The notes: generated by a model not told the origin, from the sequence alone. DNA of 13,225 bases from Pseudomonadota bacterium (GCA_023458595.1 JAEWYT010000214.1:1-13225); one strand, 5' to 3'; positions 1-7,332 are shown, numbered from the stretch's first letter. Numbers and translations: made by a program.

Positions 1-103
1 TGCATCGACGCCGCATCGATCGCCTCATCGACCAGACGCCAAAACCACGCAAACTCCCAGACCAGATGGTGCTGCAATGGACAGGAAATTAAACCGGACA
101 GCC

Positions 104-125
104 GTGGGACAAGCCCGGGCATGAC
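104..125. repeat. Partial copy (right end) of a dispersed GTCATG/CATGAC palindromic element
   Basis: The run GGGACAAGCCCGGGCATGAC is the characteristic right end of an intergenic palindromic element. Fuller copies appear at 5410-5508 and 7892-7979. No matching left arm is visible in the 100 bases upstream, so this is a half copy or the element is degenerate. It covers the ATG at 121, which argues against that ATG being the start of the following gene. The rest of 1-189 shows no convincing promoter or gene. Confidence 0.5.
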
Positions 126-189
126 GGCGGCGGGGGCAGGGCAATCCCGTTCAAGACGCCGCCGCGCCGGGCTGATAGTCTTCGTGCCC

Positions 190-1074
190 ATGGACGTGCA
201 GGATCAGATGACGGCGCTGGCCGAGAGGGGCCTCGAGGCGGGCGACAGCGCGCTGTACTGGCGCGCGCCCCGCTACGGCGGGCTCGAATGCCTCGCCGCC
301 CGGTTCTTCTCGCACCGCTATGCCCCGCACACGCACGACACCTACGTGACCGGGGCGATCGTCTCGGGCTGCGAGACGTTCGTCGTGCGCGGCGAGCGGC
401 GCTACGGCACGCCCGGCGACCTGTGCTTCGTGCATCCCGGCGAGGTCCACGACGGCGAGCCGCACGGAGAGAGCTACGCCTACCGGATGTCCTATCCGGG
501 CGTCGAGCTCCTGCGCGAGATCGCCTGCGAGCTGACCGGCCGGGAAACGGTCGAGACGCCCTATTTCCCCGAGCCGATCGTCCGTGATCCGGACGGGGCG
601 GCACGGTTCGTCGCCGCTCACAGGAGCCTCGGCAGCGCCGATCCTCTCCAGGGCGACGAGCGCTTCGTGTCGGTGATGGCGCTGATCCTGTCGCGCCATG
701 CCCGGCTCGGCGACCCCGCGCCGGTCGGCACCGAGCGCCGGCCCGTGCGTCGGGCGCAGGACTATCTCGACGCGCACTTTGCCGAGAACATCGACCTGCC
801 GACGCTTGCCGCCGTCGCCGGCGTCAGCCGGTTCCACCTCGTGCGCGCCTTCCGCAAGGAGACCGGCCTCACCCCGCACGCCTGGCTGACGGACAGGCGC
901 GTAAGGGCCGCGCGCGACCGTCTCGCCGCTGGCCGGACCCCGGGGGAAGCCGCCGCCGACTGCGGCTTCGCCGACCAGAGCCACCTGACGCGGGTCTTCA
1001 AGGCGCGTGTCGGGGTGACGCCCGGCCGCTTCCGTGCCGCAAGCCTGGAGCTGTCCGGCAGAGATGCGGCCTGA
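190..1074 (+). CDS. AraC family transcriptional regulator (cupin sensor plus two HTH motifs), likely regulator of azlCD
   Basis: A 294-residue DNA-binding regulator. The N-terminal half (about residues 45-130) has the cupin sensor features of AraC_binding proteins: a His-rich stretch (HRYAPHTHDTY), then GDLCFVHPGEVHDG. The C-terminal 100 residues form the AraC/XylS helix-turn-helix pair: the first helix-turn-helix is in LPTLAAVAGVSRFHLVRAF, the second in GEAAADCGFADQSHLTRVFK, followed by the usual VGVTPGRFR ending. The ATG at 190 is preferred because the frame-open ATG at 121 lies inside a repeat and would add an atypical Arg-rich tail; the ATG at 208 is a further option. The gene overlaps azlC by 11 bases, so it is probably co-transcribed with and controls the exporter genes. 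Related clusters regulate AzlCD-type transporters; the effector, perhaps an amino acid, is inferred. The family call is firm, the exact start is not. Confidence 0.9.
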   Translation: MDVQDQMTALAERGLEAGDSALYWRAPRYGGLECLAARFFSHRYAPHTHDTYVTGAIVSGCETFVVRGERRYGTPGDLCFVHPGEVHDGEPHGESYAYRMSYPGVELLREIACELTGRETVETPYFPEPIVRDPDGAARFVAAHRSLGSADPLQGDERFVSVMALILSRHARLGDPAPVGTERRPVRRAQDYLDAHFAENIDLPTLAAVAGVSRFHLVRAFRKETGLTPHAWLTDRRVRAARDRLAAGRTPGEAAADCGFADQSHLTRVFKARVGVTPGRFRAASLELSGRDAA

Positions 1075-1771
1075 AACCCTGACCGAGATGCGGGCGGGCG
1101 CCATCGCCGTCGTGCCGGCCGCCGTCGCCGTGGTGCCGTTCGGCCTCCTGCTCGGCGCGCTCGCCGCGCAGAAGGGCATCACCGTCCCCGAGATGATTCT
1201 GATGAGCGCGACGGTATTCGCCGGCAGCGCCCAGTTCGTGGCCGTCGACATCTGGCGCGAGCCGGTGCCGTGGTTGTTGCTCATCGTCACCGCGGCGATG
1301 ATCAATCTGCGCCACCTGCTGATGGGCGCCTCGCTCGCCGGCAAGATCCATCACTTCGGCACGGGCACGAGCCTGATCGCGCTGTTCACGATGGTCGACG
1401 AGACCTGGGCACTGTGCGAGCAGCGGGCGGTGCGGGCGAAGCTGACGCCCGCCTATATGCTGACCATGGGCGGCATTCTCTACGCGAACTGGATCGGCTG
1501 GACGGGGCTCGGGGCGGCGCTCGGCACGCTGCTCGGCGATCCGGCCCGGTACGGCGCCGACTTCGCCTTCCCGGCTATCTTCCTGACGCTGCTCGTCGGC
1601 CTGTGGCGCGGCCCGCGCACGGGCGTCGCCATCGCCGCGAGCGCGATCGTCGCGGCTGTCGTGCATCTTTCCTTCGAAGGGCCGTGGTTCATCGCCGCCG
1701 GGGGCATCGCGGGTGCGCTCGCCGGGGCGCTCTGCGGTCCGGCGGAGGAAGTCGCGGAGATCGCCGAGTGA
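1064..1771 (+). CDS. azlC: AzlC family branched-chain amino acid exporter, large subunit
   Basis: A 235-residue polytopic inner-membrane protein of the AzlC/YgaZ family. With AzlD it exports branched-chain amino acids (LIV-E type exporter). Family features are the early AGAIAVVPAAVAVVPFGLLLG segment, the GSAQFVAVD motif near residue 50, the NLRHLLMGASL motif near residue 82, the DETWAL stretch, and several hydrophobic segments to the C-terminus. Length is close to E. coli YgaZ (245). The start at 1064 lies inside the end of the araC-type gene, an 11-base overlap that suggests translational coupling; an in-frame start at 1034 would only deepen the overlap. It is followed directly by azlD with a 4-base overlap. 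The substrate class comes from the family and is not shown by the sequence. Confidence 0.93.
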   Translation: MRPETLTEMRAGAIAVVPAAVAVVPFGLLLGALAAQKGITVPEMILMSATVFAGSAQFVAVDIWREPVPWLLLIVTAAMINLRHLLMGASLAGKIHHFGTGTSLIALFTMVDETWALCEQRAVRAKLTPAYMLTMGGILYANWIGWTGLGAALGTLLGDPARYGADFAFPAIFLTLLVGLWRGPRTGVAIAASAIVAAVVHLSFEGPWFIAAGGIAGALAGALCGPAEEVAEIAE

Positions 1772-2085
1772 GCCTCGATGCGTTCTCCATCGATCCGCTG
1801 GCGCTCGCGGCGATCCTTGGCATGGCGGCCGTCACCTATCTGACGCGGCTCGGCGGCTGGCTGGCGATCCGCCGGATGGCGCTCAGGGGCCGGGCGCGTG
1901 CGGGGCTCGAGGCGGTGCCGGGCGCCGTGCTCGCCGCCGTCATCACGCCCGCCGTGCTGACGACGGGACCGGCGGAGACGATCGCCGCGGCGGTCACCGT
2001 TCTCGCCGCGCTCAGGCTGCCGCAGCTCGCCGCCGTCGTGGCCGGGGTCGCCTCCGTCGTGGTGCTGCGCGCGGTGATGTACTGA
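1768..2085 (+). CDS. azlD: AzlD family branched-chain amino acid exporter, small subunit
   Basis: A 105-residue small membrane protein, the expected partner of AzlC. It has about three to four hydrophobic helices and family features: the early TYLTRLGGW motif (residues 24-32), LEAVPGAVLAAVITPAVL in the middle, and a terminal AAVVAGVASVVVLRAV helix. The start is GTG, overlapping the azlC stop codon as GTGA. A Shine-Dalgarno-like GGAGGAAG lies about 17-25 bases upstream inside azlC. The arrangement indicates translational coupling, which suits a two-subunit transporter. Other in-frame candidates further upstream lie within azlC and are unlikely. It is the last gene of the araC-azlC-azlD cluster; no clear terminator separates it from the convergent gene 68 bases away. 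Confidence 0.9.
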   Translation: MSLDAFSIDPLALAAILGMAAVTYLTRLGGWLAIRRMALRGRARAGLEAVPGAVLAAVITPAVLTTGPAETIAAAVTVLAALRLPQLAAVVAGVASVVVLRAVMY

Positions 2086-2153
2086 TCCGCGAGAAAGGTG
2101 CGACCCGGCCAAACCCAAGAGCCTGAGGGAATGGCTGGGCCGGCTCCGGCGGG

Positions 2154-2564
2154 TCAATTCGTGCCGAAGGAGGCGAGGGGGCTTCGCGCCAGTGCGGCGT
2201 GCTCGAGCTTCGCGAGAACTGCGACCGCCACCGCCTGGACGATCACGAATGCCCAGCCGAACGCGTTCGGCGCGACCCAGCCGCCGACGAGCAGCAGCAT
2301 GCTCGCGGCGACCCAGAGCACGTTGCCGCCGACGACCAGCCACGCGGCGGCGTTGGAAACCGGGTTCTGCATCGCCACGATCGCCATGAAGGCCGCGATC
2401 GGCAGCAGCAGCAGGCCGGCATAGAAGAGCAGGGGCGCGGGCAGGGCGGTCAGGCCCGCGACAATGGGGGAACCGAGCACGAGGGCGACGCCCATCGCGG
2501 CACAGGTCGCCGCGTCGACGGCGAGCAGGACGCGCAGGGAGGACAGGAATGCGGGTATCGGCAT
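2154..2564 (-). CDS. Four-helix integral membrane protein of unknown function
   Basis: A 136-residue hydrophobic protein with four predicted transmembrane segments (about residues 8-32, 44-64, 71-92 and 98-118) and a short polar tail (KLEHAALARS...). No catalytic motif is visible and I do not recognise a named family. A strong Shine-Dalgarno (AAAGGAGC, minus strand, about 2571-2578) lies 6 bases before the ATG and fixes the start. It is transcribed away from an MmyB-type regulator gene 137 bases off. Small membrane proteins are often divergent to and controlled by such regulators, so it is the likely target of that regulator (inference). It converges with azlD. Confidence 0.85.
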   Translation of the reverse strand: MPIPAFLSSLRVLLAVDAATCAAMGVALVLGSPIVAGLTALPAPLLFYAGLLLLPIAAFMAIVAMQNPVSNAAAWLVVGGNVLWVAASMLLLVGGWVAPNAFGWAFVIVQAVAVAVLAKLEHAALARSPLASFGTN

Positions 2565-2651
2565 GGAGAAGCTCCTTTCGGTGGTTGCCGGAGCCGACGG
2601 GCGGTCGGCATCCTGGACCGAGTGTCGGGGAGCGGAGCGCCGCGCGTCGAT

Positions 2652-2692
2652 TACCTCCGGGGTAGTTGTCCGGCGGCTCGCGCGGCGACTAC
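2652..2692. promoter_or_regulatory. Candidate operators between the divergent membrane-protein and regulator genes
   Basis: Two near-palindromes lie side by side in the divergent gap. TACC-N5-GGTA spans 2652-2664 with complementary 4-base arms. GTAGT at 2662-2666 pairs with ACTAC at 2688-2692, forming a longer imperfect inverted repeat that ends 9 bases before the regulator's ATG. Such placement suits autoregulation and control of the divergent gene. No consensus for this regulator family was available to compare with, so this is inference. Confidence 0.35.
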
Positions 2693-2701
2693 TGTGCGGC
2701 C

Positions 2702-3517
2702 ATGAACCAGTCCGCGCCGAACGTCGGCGATCTCCTCAGAGCCTGGCGGCGGCGGCGCCGGCTGAGCCAGCTCGACCTCGCCTCCGAGGCCGATATCTCG
2801 CAGCGGCACCTGAGCTTCCTGGAGTCGGGCCGGTCGGCGCCGAGCCGGGACATGGTGCTGCGCCTCGCCGAGCGGCTCTCCGTGCCGCTCCGGGAGCGCA
2901 ACGTGCTGCTGCTCGCCGCCGGCTTCGCGCCGCACTACGAGGCGCGCGATCTCGACGATCCCGGCATGGCAGCGGCGCTCGAGGCGGTGGAACTGATCCT
3001 CGACGGGCACGAGCCGCATCCCGCGCTCGCCGTCGACCGGCACTGGACGCTGGTGCGCGCCAACGGCGCGGTCGCGCCGCTGCTCGCCGGCGCCGACGCC
3101 GGCCTCCTGAAGCCGCCGGTCAACGTCCTGCGTCTCAGCCTGCACCCGCGGGGGCTCGCCCCGAACGTCGTGAACTTCCGCCGGTGGCGGGCGCACGTCC
3201 TGACGCGGCTTTCCGAACAGATCGACGCATCCGGCGACGGCGTCCTCATCGGTCTGATGGAGGAACTGCGGTCCTATCCGGTTCCGCCGGGCGCAAAGCC
3301 GTACGGGCCGGGCGACCGGATGCCGCTCGGCGGCATCGCCGTGCCGCTCGTCCTGAAGACCGGCGCCGGCACGCTGTCGTTCCTCAGCACCACGACCGTC
3401 TTCGGCACGGCGCTCGACATCAACCTGTCGGAAATCGCCATCGAGTCCTTCTTTCCCGCCGACCGCTTCACCGCCGAGACGATGCGGCGAGCCCGGCCGC
3501 TTTCCGCCGACCGCTAG
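2702..3517 (+). CDS. Xre-type HTH regulator with MmyB-like ligand-binding domain
   Basis: A 271-residue transcriptional regulator. Residues about 8-64 form an Xre/Cro-type helix-turn-helix: the LSQLDLASEADISQRHLSFL stretch with the conserved SxxESGRSAPSRDMVLRLAERL continuation. Residues about 95-265 match the MmyB-like (MLTR_LBD) domain: HPALAVDRHWTLVRAN, then PPVNVLRLSLHPRGLAP, WRAHVLTRL, and the late GTLSFLSTTTVFGTALD motif. This family is named after MmyB of Streptomyces; in proteobacteria members usually sit divergently beside a small target gene and are thought to bind a hydrophobic ligand. The start at 2702 gives the family length. A Shine-Dalgarno is weak. The stop at 3517 is followed by the sqr promoter, so it is unlikely to be in the same operon. 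Its target is most likely the membrane protein gene at 2154-2564. Confidence 0.9.
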   Translation: MNQSAPNVGDLLRAWRRRRRLSQLDLASEADISQRHLSFLESGRSAPSRDMVLRLAERLSVPLRERNVLLLAAGFAPHYEARDLDDPGMAAALEAVELILDGHEPHPALAVDRHWTLVRANGAVAPLLAGADAGLLKPPVNVLRLSLHPRGLAPNVVNFRRWRAHVLTRLSEQIDASGDGVLIGLMEELRSYPVPPGAKPYGPGDRMPLGGIAVPLVLKTGAGTLSFLSTTTVFGTALDINLSEIAIESFFPADRFTAETMRRARPLSADR

Positions 3518-3545
3518 CCTGCGGCAACTTCGCCCTTCGTCGGTC

Positions 3546-3574
3546 TTGTTTATATTCCATTTTCTGAATATGTT
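3546..3574 (+). promoter_or_regulatory. Predicted sqr promoter with embedded SqrR/BigR-like operator
   Basis: A -35 box TTGTTT (3546-3551) and a -10 box TATGTT (3569-3574) are separated by 17 bases. Inside lies a perfect inverted repeat, ATATTC (3552-3557), 8-base spacer, GAATAT (3566-3571), which touches both boxes. The core ATTC-N8-GAAT matches the operator I recall for SqrR, the ArsR-family persulfide-sensing repressor of sqr in Rhodobacter capsulatus. The position is that of a repressor site blocking RNA polymerase. The AT-rich patch stands out in GC-rich DNA. The repressor gene is not in this window. Confidence 0.65.
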
Positions 3575-3657
3575 TGCGGGACAGCACAATCACGCAATGA
3601 CCGGCTGTGGCGTCTGGTGATGCCGGCAGCGGCCGACAAAAGGCAGGAAACAGGCAA

Positions 3658-4935
3658 ATGGCAAACATAGTCGTTCTCGGCGCGGGCCTCAGCGGCGTGC
3701 TGATGGCGTACGAGCTGGTTCCCCAGATGCGCAAGGAGGACAAGATCATCCTCGTCGGGCAGGGGCCGACCTATCACTTCGTTCCGTCCAACCCGTGGGT
3801 CGCGGTGGGCTGGCGCAAGCGGTCGGATATCGAGGTGAAGCTGCCCGACGTCATGCAGCGCAAGAAGATCGAGTACATCGGCGCGGGCGCCAAGCGGCTT
3901 CATCCCAAGGAAAACCGCATCGAGCTCGAGGACGGCAACTCGGTCTCCTACGACTATCTCGTCATCGCCACCGGGCCGGACCTCGCCTTCGACGAGATAG
4001 AGGGGCTGGGGCCGGACGCCGGGACCCAGTCGATCTGCCACGTCGACCACGCGGCCAGGGCCCACGAGGCGTTCGAGACGTTCGCGGAGAACCCCGGTCC
4101 GATCGTCGTCGGTGCGGTGCAGGGCGCCTCGTGCTTCGGGCCGGCCTACGAGTTCACCTTCATCCTCGACACCGAGCTGCGCCGCCGCAAGATCCGCGAC
4201 AAGGTGCCGATGACCTTCGTCACTTCGGAGCCCTATATCGGCCATCTCGGCCTCGACGGCGTCGGCGACACCAAGGGATTGCTCGAGAGCGAGATGCGCG
4301 AGCACCACATCAAGTGGATCACCAACGCCAGGGTGAAGAAGGTCGAGGACGGCAAGATGACCGTCGAGGAGGTCAACGAGGACGGCTCCCTGAAGGCCAC
4401 CCACGAGCTGCCGTTCGGCTACTCGATGATGCTGCCGGCGTTCCGCGGCGTGCCGGCGGTCAAGGACATCGAGGGACTGACCAATCCGCGCGGCTTCATC
4501 CTCGTCGACGAGCACCAGCGCAACAAGGCCTATCCGAACGTCTTCAGCGTCGGGGTGTGCGTGGCGATCCCGCCGACGGGGCCGACGCCGGTGCCCTGCG
4601 GCGTGCCGAAGACGGGCTTCATGATCGAGTCCATGGTGACGGCGACGGCGCACAACATCGGCGCGCTGCTGAAGGGACAGGAGCCGAAGACCCAGGGGAC
4701 CTGGAACGCGGTCTGCCTCGCCGACTTCGGCGACTCGGGCATCGCCTTCGTCGCACAGCCGCAGATCCCGCCGCGCAACGTCAACTGGGCCTCGAGGGGC
4801 AAGTGGGTGCACTTCGCCAAGATCGCCTTCGAGAAGTTCTTCCTGCACAAGATCCGGCGCGGCACGGCAGAGCCGTTCTACGAGAAGTTCATGCTCGACA
4901 CGCTGAACATCACCAAGCTCAAGGAGGTCAAGTGA
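3658..4935 (+). CDS. sqr: Sulfide:quinone oxidoreductase (type I)
   Basis: A 425-residue FAD-dependent peripheral membrane enzyme that oxidises H2S to sulfane sulfur and passes electrons to quinone. The N-terminus has the dinucleotide-fold GAGLSG (residues 8-13), and YLVIATGPDL gives the second FAD contact. The three redox cysteines are at 127 (SICHVDH), 159 (GASCFGPAYEF) and 353 (TWNAVCLADFGD), with His131 and His196 and Val300; all fall at the residue numbers I recall as essential in the R. capsulatus enzyme. The C-terminus (WVHFAKIAFEKFFLHKI) resembles the membrane-anchoring amphipathic end of the family. The start at 3658 follows AGGCAGGAAA at 3641-3650; an in-frame ATG is absent nearer upstream. 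It lies about 85 bases behind a promoter with a palindromic operator and overlaps the thioredoxin gene by 4 bases. Flavocytochrome c is ruled out by the cysteine pattern. Confidence 0.96.
   Translation: MANIVVLGAGLSGVLMAYELVPQMRKEDKIILVGQGPTYHFVPSNPWVAVGWRKRSDIEVKLPDVMQRKKIEYIGAGAKRLHPKENRIELEDGNSVSYDYLVIATGPDLAFDEIEGLGPDAGTQSICHVDHAARAHEAFETFAENPGPIVVGAVQGASCFGPAYEFTFILDTELRRRKIRDKVPMTFVTSEPYIGHLGLDGVGDTKGLLESEMREHHIKWITNARVKKVEDGKMTVEEVNEDGSLKATHELPFGYSMMLPAFRGVPAVKDIEGLTNPRGFILVDEHQRNKAYPNVFSVGVCVAIPPTGPTPVPCGVPKTGFMIESMVTATAHNIGALLKGQEPKTQGTWNAVCLADFGDSGIAFVAQPQIPPRNVNWASRGKWVHFAKIAFEKFFLHKIRRGTAEPFYEKFMLDTLNITKLKEVK
4921..4934 (+). promoter_or_regulatory. Strong internal ribosome binding site and GTG start for the thioredoxin gene
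   Basis: AAGGAGGT at 4921-4928 is a near-perfect Shine-Dalgarno made of the last sense codons of sqr (Lys-Glu-Val-Lys). It lies 3 bases before the GTG at 4932, which overlaps the sqr TGA stop as GTGA. It decides the thioredoxin start and indicates translational coupling. Confidence 0.8.
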
Positions 4936-5381
4936 CCGACGCCGGGACCACGGGCCGACACGTGGTGTGCCCCTCCTGCGGGGCGACCAACCGCCTTCCG
5001 GGCGACAGGCCGGCGAAGGCTGCGCGCTGCGGCTCCTGCAAGGAGCCGCTGTTCGCCGCCAGGCCGGTCAATGTCGACGGAACGGCCTTCCGGAAGCATG
5101 TGAAGTCCAACGACATCGCGGTGCTCGTCGACGTGTGGGCGCCGTGGTGCGGACCGTGCCGCTCCATGGCGCCGAACTTCGAGAAGGCCGCCGCGGCGCT
5201 CGAGCCGGACGTGCGGCTCCTCAAGCTCAACGCCGACGAGGAGGGCGAGATCGCCCGCGAGCTCGGCGTCAGCGGCATTCCGGCGCTGATCCTGATCAAG
5301 GGCGGCCGGCCCGTCGCCCGCACCGCCGGCGCGATGCCGGCCCAGACCATCGTCGACTGGACGCGGCAGAACCTCGGCTGA
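4932..5381 (+). CDS. trxC: Thioredoxin 2 (zinc-ribbon thioredoxin, TrxC type)
   Basis: A 149-residue cytoplasmic disulfide reductase. The N-terminal zinc ribbon has CPSC at residues 13-16 and CGSC at 33-36. The thioredoxin fold follows, with the active site WCGPC at 72-76 and the cis-proline in GIPALIL at Pro117. This is the TrxC layout, and the length is near the usual 139-145. The GTG start overlaps the sqr stop codon and is preceded by AAGGAGGT. Being co-translated with SQR points to a role in reducing protein or low-molecular-weight persulfides formed during sulfide oxidation (inference). It could also serve general oxidative-stress reduction, the known role of TrxC in E. coli. No terminator with a T-run follows; a palindromic element 29 bases downstream may serve. 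Confidence 0.93.
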   Translation: MTDAGTTGRHVVCPSCGATNRLPGDRPAKAARCGSCKEPLFAARPVNVDGTAFRKHVKSNDIAVLVDVWAPWCGPCRSMAPNFEKAAAALEPDVRLLKLNADEEGEIARELGVSGIPALILIKGGRPVARTAGAMPAQTIVDWTRQNLG

Positions 5382-5409
5382 GGGGCGGGGCACCGACCCG
5401 GGCTCCGAT

Positions 5410-5508
5410 GTCATGCCCGGACCGGCTCCGGGCATTCATGATCGCCGGGGGCAGCCGCATTCCCGCAATCGCGGCCGCAGGGCATATGGATTCCCGGGGC
5501 GAGCCCGG
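5410..5508. repeat. Dispersed palindromic intergenic element (full copy); possible bidirectional terminator
   Basis: The element starts GTCATGCCCGG. Its left hairpin has a perfect 9-base stem, ATGCCCGGA at 5413-5421 and TCCGGGCAT at 5427-5435, with a 5-base loop. Its right arm has CCGGG/CCCGG at about 5494-5508. It fills the gap between the converging trxC and aminopeptidase P genes and ends 4 bases from the latter's stop. Related copies are at 104-125 and 7892-7979. Without a T-run it is not a classical intrinsic terminator, but such hairpins between convergent genes may end or stabilise both transcripts. Confidence 0.6.
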
Positions 5509-5511
5509 TGT

Positions 5512-7326
5512 CTAGACCGGCGCCGTCGCGGCCTTGAGCCACGCCTTGTCCGGGCCCTCGAGATGCGGGCCGATCATGGCCATGACGCGGGCGTGGTAGG
5601 CATTCAGCCACGCTCTTTCCGCTTCGCCCAACAGCGTGACGTCGACCAGCCGCCGGTCGATCGGGGCGAGCGTCAGCGCCTCGAAGGACAGGAGCTTCCT
5701 TTCGCCGCCGGGAACCTCCTGCGGCGGCTTCACCAGCTCCAGGTTCTCGATGCGGATGCCGTAGTGGCCGGTGCGGTAGTAGCCGGGCTCGTTGGAGACG
5801 ATCATGCCGGGCTTCAGCGCCACGGTGCCGGTCTTGGCGATGCGCTGCGGGCCCTCGTGCACCGACAGGAAGCTGCCGATGCCGTGGCCGGTGCCGTGGT
5901 CGAAATCGAGGCCGGCCTGCCAGAGCGGATAGCGGGCGAGCGTGTCGATCTGCGCGCCGCTCGTGCCTTCGGGAAAGCGGGCCGTGGCGATGGCGATGTG
6001 GCCCTTCAGCACCAGCGTGAAATGCCGGCGCATGTCCGCGTTCGGCGTGCCGATCGCGACGGTGCGGGTGATGTCGGTGGTGCCGTCGACATACTGCGCG
6101 CCGGAATCGACGAGATAGAGCGAGTCCCGGTCGAGCGGGCGGTTCGTTTCGGTGGTGACGCGGTAGTGGACGATCGCGCCGTTGGGCCCCGAGCCCGAGA
6201 TCGTGTCGAAGGAGATCTCCTTCAGCTTGCCGGTGTCGGCCCGGAAGCCTTCGAGCGCCTTCGCAGCGGCGATCTCGTCGAGCCTGCCGTGCGGCGCCTC
6301 GCCGTCGAGCCAGGCGAGGAACCGGCAGACCGCGACGCCATCGCGCAGGTGGGCCGCACGGGCGCCCTCGATCTCGGCGGCGTTCTTCATCGCCTTGGGC
6401 AGCAGGCAGGGGTCGTCGCCCTCGACGACGCGCCCGCCGGCCGCTTCCACCCGGTCGGCGATCCAGCGCGCCGTCGTCGCCGGATCGAGGCGGATCGCGG
6501 CGTGGCGGGCCGACGCCGCGTCGAGCGCGGCGCCGAATTCGGCCGGCTCGGCGATGTCGGCGACGTCCTCGATATGGGCGCGGGAGGCGTTGGTGAGCTT
6601 GCGGGAATCGATCAGCAGCGTCGGCCGGCCCTCCTTCGGAACGATCGCGAAGGAGAGGGGAACCGGGTTGTGCTGCACGTCGCAGCCGCGGACGTTCAGG
6701 AGCCAGGCGATCGAATCGGGCTGGGTCAGGACGGTCGCGTCGGCGCGGGCGCCGGCGAGCGCCTTCTGGACCTCGGCGATCTTGTCGGCGGCGGAGCGGC
6801 CGGCGTACTCGAGCGGCTGGACGCTTACCCTGCCGAGCGGCGGGGCGGGCCTGTCGGCCCAGACCGCGTCGAGCGGATTTTCCGTCGTCGCCACCAGCTT
6901 CGCGCCGGTCCTCTCGGCGACCTTCTCGAGCCGGCGCACGCCGGCGATGGTGTGCAGCAGCGGGTCGTAACCGAGGCGGGCGTCGGGCCACAGGTGCTTT
7001 TCGAGCCAGGCGTGCCAGCCCGGATCGATCAGGTGCTGCTGCTCGAAGGCCTCCGTGTCGACCTGGTCGCGCGCCTGCAGGGTGTAGCGGCCGTCGACGA
7101 ACAGGGCCGCGCCGTGCTTCAGCACGACCGCCATGCCGGCGGAGCCCGTGAAGCCCGTCAGCCACTTCAGCCGCTCGGCTCCCGGAGGCACGTATTCGCC
7201 CTGGTGCTCGTCGGCACGGGGAATCAGGAAGCCGTCGAGGCCGCGCCGGTTCAGCTCGGCCCTCAGAAGGGCGAGCCGGCCGGCGCCCTGGCTCGGATCG
7301 GCGACGTCGTCGAAGGTCTGGAACAT
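5512..7326 (-). CDS. Aminopeptidase P family metallopeptidase (M24B, Xaa-Pro aminopeptidase)
   Basis: A 604-residue cytoplasmic exopeptidase that removes an N-terminal residue preceding proline. It has the long three-domain layout of eukaryotic-type APP1 and its alphaproteobacterial homologues: two creatinase-like N-terminal domains (DGFLIPRADEHQGEYVPP near the start, FTGSAGMAVV after), then the pita-bread catalytic domain. The five metal ligands are visible: Asp407 (YLVDSGAQY), Asp418 (GTTDITRT), His481 (HGTGHGIGSF), Glu513 (SNEPGYY) and Glu527 (GIRIENLEL). The late FEALTLAPID is also typical. The gene is intact and converges with trxC. There is no good Shine-Dalgarno before the ATG; a possible promoter at 7333-7361 would start the transcript at or next to the ATG, so a leaderless mRNA is possible. 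The family is certain; the exact peptide substrate is not known. Confidence 0.95.
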   Translation of the reverse strand: MFQTFDDVADPSQGAGRLALLRAELNRRGLDGFLIPRADEHQGEYVPPGAERLKWLTGFTGSAGMAVVLKHGAALFVDGRYTLQARDQVDTEAFEQQHLIDPGWHAWLEKHLWPDARLGYDPLLHTIAGVRRLEKVAERTGAKLVATTENPLDAVWADRPAPPLGRVSVQPLEYAGRSAADKIAEVQKALAGARADATVLTQPDSIAWLLNVRGCDVQHNPVPLSFAIVPKEGRPTLLIDSRKLTNASRAHIEDVADIAEPAEFGAALDAASARHAAIRLDPATTARWIADRVEAAGGRVVEGDDPCLLPKAMKNAAEIEGARAAHLRDGVAVCRFLAWLDGEAPHGRLDEIAAAKALEGFRADTGKLKEISFDTISGSGPNGAIVHYRVTTETNRPLDRDSLYLVDSGAQYVDGTTDITRTVAIGTPNADMRRHFTLVLKGHIAIATARFPEGTSGAQIDTLARYPLWQAGLDFDHGTGHGIGSFLSVHEGPQRIAKTGTVALKPGMIVSNEPGYYRTGHYGIRIENLELVKPPQEVPGGERKLLSFEALTLAPIDRRLVDVTLLGEAERAWLNAYHARVMAMIGPHLEGPDKAWLKAATAPV

Positions 7327-7332
7327 CGCTCT

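Noticed and set aside
1..77. Minus-strand open frame from a TTG at 77 running off the left edge (begins MQHHLVWEFAWFWRLVDEA).
   Set aside because: Only about 25 codons are visible, the start is TTG without a ribosome site, and no family is recognised. It looks protein-like but cannot be supported from this window.
121..189. N-terminal extension of the AraC-type regulator from the ATG at 121.
   Set aside because: That ATG lies within the repeat end, the extension is Arg-rich and unlike the family, and no ribosome site precedes it; the ATG at 190 fits better.
151..1344. Long minus-strand open frame opposite the araC-azlC genes; similar long antisense frames lie opposite azlC, sqr, aminopeptidase P and the sulfotransferases.
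   Set aside because: They are Arg/Gly/Ala-rich shadows expected in GC-rich DNA opposite genes with clear family motifs; none has a recognisable domain.
2086..2153. Possible terminator between the convergent azlD and membrane-protein genes.
   Set aside because: Only a 4-5-base GCCGG/CCGGC stem with no T-run is present.
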